A stretch of 64,000 nucleotides of DNA. Source: Halorubrum laminariae. Its GTDB lineage: Archaea > Halobacteriota > Halobacteria > Halobacteriales > Haloferacaceae. The notes beneath the pieces are model-generated. The model saw only the letters and a list, made by a program, of their open reading frames with translations, was not told where the DNA came from and did not search any database. Made by a program: the position numbers and the translations under genes. Below, one piece after another: positions 63,268 to 64,000 of the stretch; position 1 is the first letter of the stretch, and each line of letters opens with the position of its first letter. The stretch is from contig NZ_JANHDL010000002.1 of the NCBI RefSeq assembly GCF_024494655.1, positions 1-64,000 on the forward strand, in the 5' to 3' direction.

Positions 63268-63963
63268 ATGAGCGACGACGACGCCGTCGACGTCGAGGTC
63301 GAGTCCCCGGAGGACGCCGAGACCGACGCGTCTGCGGACGCGACGGGTGAATCACGCGACGCGGCGAGAACGAACGGCACGGCCGCGGCGGCGGCCGGCG
63401 ACCCGGTCGAATCGGCTGTCGGAGACGACAAGGAATCGCTCGCCGACGCGGTCGCTGAACACGACGAAGACCTCGCCGACGCGGTCGCCGAGGTAGAGGA
63501 CGAACTGGCGGAGGCCCGCGCGGAACTGCTCGAAAAAGACGAGGAGATAGACGAACTGACGAGCAAACTCGCGCGTGTCCGCGCCGACTTCAGCAACTAC
63601 AAACAGCGGGCGAAACAGAAACAGGAGGACATCCGTGAGCGTGCCTCCGAGTCGCTGGTCGAACGGATCACCCCCGTCCGAAACGACCTGCTTCGCGCGC
63701 TCGATCAGGAGGAGGGAAGTGACCTCCGTCCGGGCGTCGAGTCCACCGTAGAGAAGTTCGACGAGGTTCTCGCCGACGAGGGCGTCGAACCCATCGACCC
63801 CGATCCCGGTGCCGACGTCGACCCCGAGCGACACCAAGTGATGCTCCGCGTCGAGAGTGATCAGCCGGAGGGGACGGTCCACGAGGTGTACGAACCCGGA
63901 TACGAGATGGGCGACCGCGTCGTCAGCGAGGCGAAGATTACGGTCAGCGCCGACGAAGAGTAG
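63268..63963 (+). CDS. grpE: GrpE (copy 2)
   Basis: Duplicate of 22401-23096. It is the last complete gene in the window; the right edge at 64000 falls 7 bases before the expected surE stop. Confidence 0.93.
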   Translation: MSDDDAVDVEVESPEDAETDASADATGESRDAARTNGTAAAAAGDPVESAVGDDKESLADAVAEHDEDLADAVAEVEDELAEARAELLEKDEEIDELTSKLARVRADFSNYKQRAKQKQEDIRERASESLVERITPVRNDLLRALDQEEGSDLRPGVESTVEKFDEVLADEGVEPIDPDPGADVDPERHQVMLRVESDQPEGTVHEVYEPGYEMGDRVVSEAKITVSADEE

Positions 63964-64000
63964 CCCGGCGGCCGGCGTTGTCGATTTTCACGAGAGTTCT

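Larger units (their letters stand above)
40990..64000. repeat. Tandem direct repeat, copy 2 (partial, runs off the right edge)
   Basis: This is the second, head-to-tail copy of the unit at 123-40989, visible for 23,011 bases and ending at the equivalent of 23133, seven bases before the surE stop codon would be reached. No difference from copy 1 was noticed by reading or in any translation. Absence of divergence means either a very recent duplication, ongoing homogenisation, or an assembly artefact. Confidence 0.95.

Noticed and set aside
1..64000. Circular plasmid of 40.9 kb read more than once around
   Set aside because: The bases before 123 and before 40990 are different, and the unit carries many core purine, translation and quinone genes, so a simple plasmid wrap-around does not fit.

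Overview
The window reads as a haloarchaeon (class Halobacteria). Coding sequence is GC-rich, the predicted proteins are strongly acidic, many starts look leaderless (a TATA-like element about 27 bases before an ATG or GTG), and the families are typically haloarchaeal (bacterio-opsin-activator HTH, HalX response regulator, PurN-PurH fusion, archaeal NMD3, PDCD5, Tat lipoprotein multicopper oxidase). A dispersed GC-rich repeat resembles those of Halorubrum, but the genus is only a guess.

The dominant structure is a very large direct tandem repeat. Bases 123-40989 (40,867 bp) start again at 40990 and run to the end of the window (64000 corresponds to 23133). Every gene of the second copy gives the same translation as the first, so I see no divergence across about 23 kb. 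The join cuts a PfkB-type kinase gene on the left and a Fic-family gene on the right. This is either a very recent duplication/amplification or an assembly artefact.

Unit layout (copy 1). 1-9.1 kb is a lower-GC accessory stretch: the Fic 3' end, a REC-PAS-GAF-HTH activator, a small zinc protein plus glutamate dehydrogenase plus membrane protein operon, a deoxyhypusine synthase-like gene, a patch of broken genes (hemD fragment, SMR efflux pseudogene, truncated cupin), and a multicopper oxidase. 9.5-11.7 kb is a DoxX / VOC / flavin-reductase operon facing an HxlR regulator, resembling the YodB-CatDE quinone-response system of Bacillus. 11.9-33.8 kb is housekeeping: acylphosphatase, phosphohexomutase, a PP-loop ATPase with PDCD5, NMD3, an XPD-like helicase, a DUF2797 protein, a BsuPI protein, MenD, GrpE, SurE, and purine genes purD, purNH and purB, with a GAF histidine kinase and a thioredoxin-fold DUF255 protein among them. 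33.8-35.1 kb is a decayed zone with an IS6-type transposase remnant and a dispersed repeat. 35.1-39.7 kb carries a siroheme/4Fe-4S nitrite/sulfite reductase overlapping an F420-dehydrogenase (FrhB)-like flavo-iron-sulfur gene, then a cysteine synthase-like gene. This looks like a split analogue of the methanogen F420-dependent sulfite reductase feeding cysteine synthesis. 39.7-40.99 kb has a HalX response regulator and the truncated kinase.

Copy 2 (40990-64000) repeats everything from the Fic tail to grpE. No tRNA, rRNA or CRISPR array was seen. Start choices use conserved N-termini and upstream AT-rich boxes; function calls are from recognisable motifs, without database searches.
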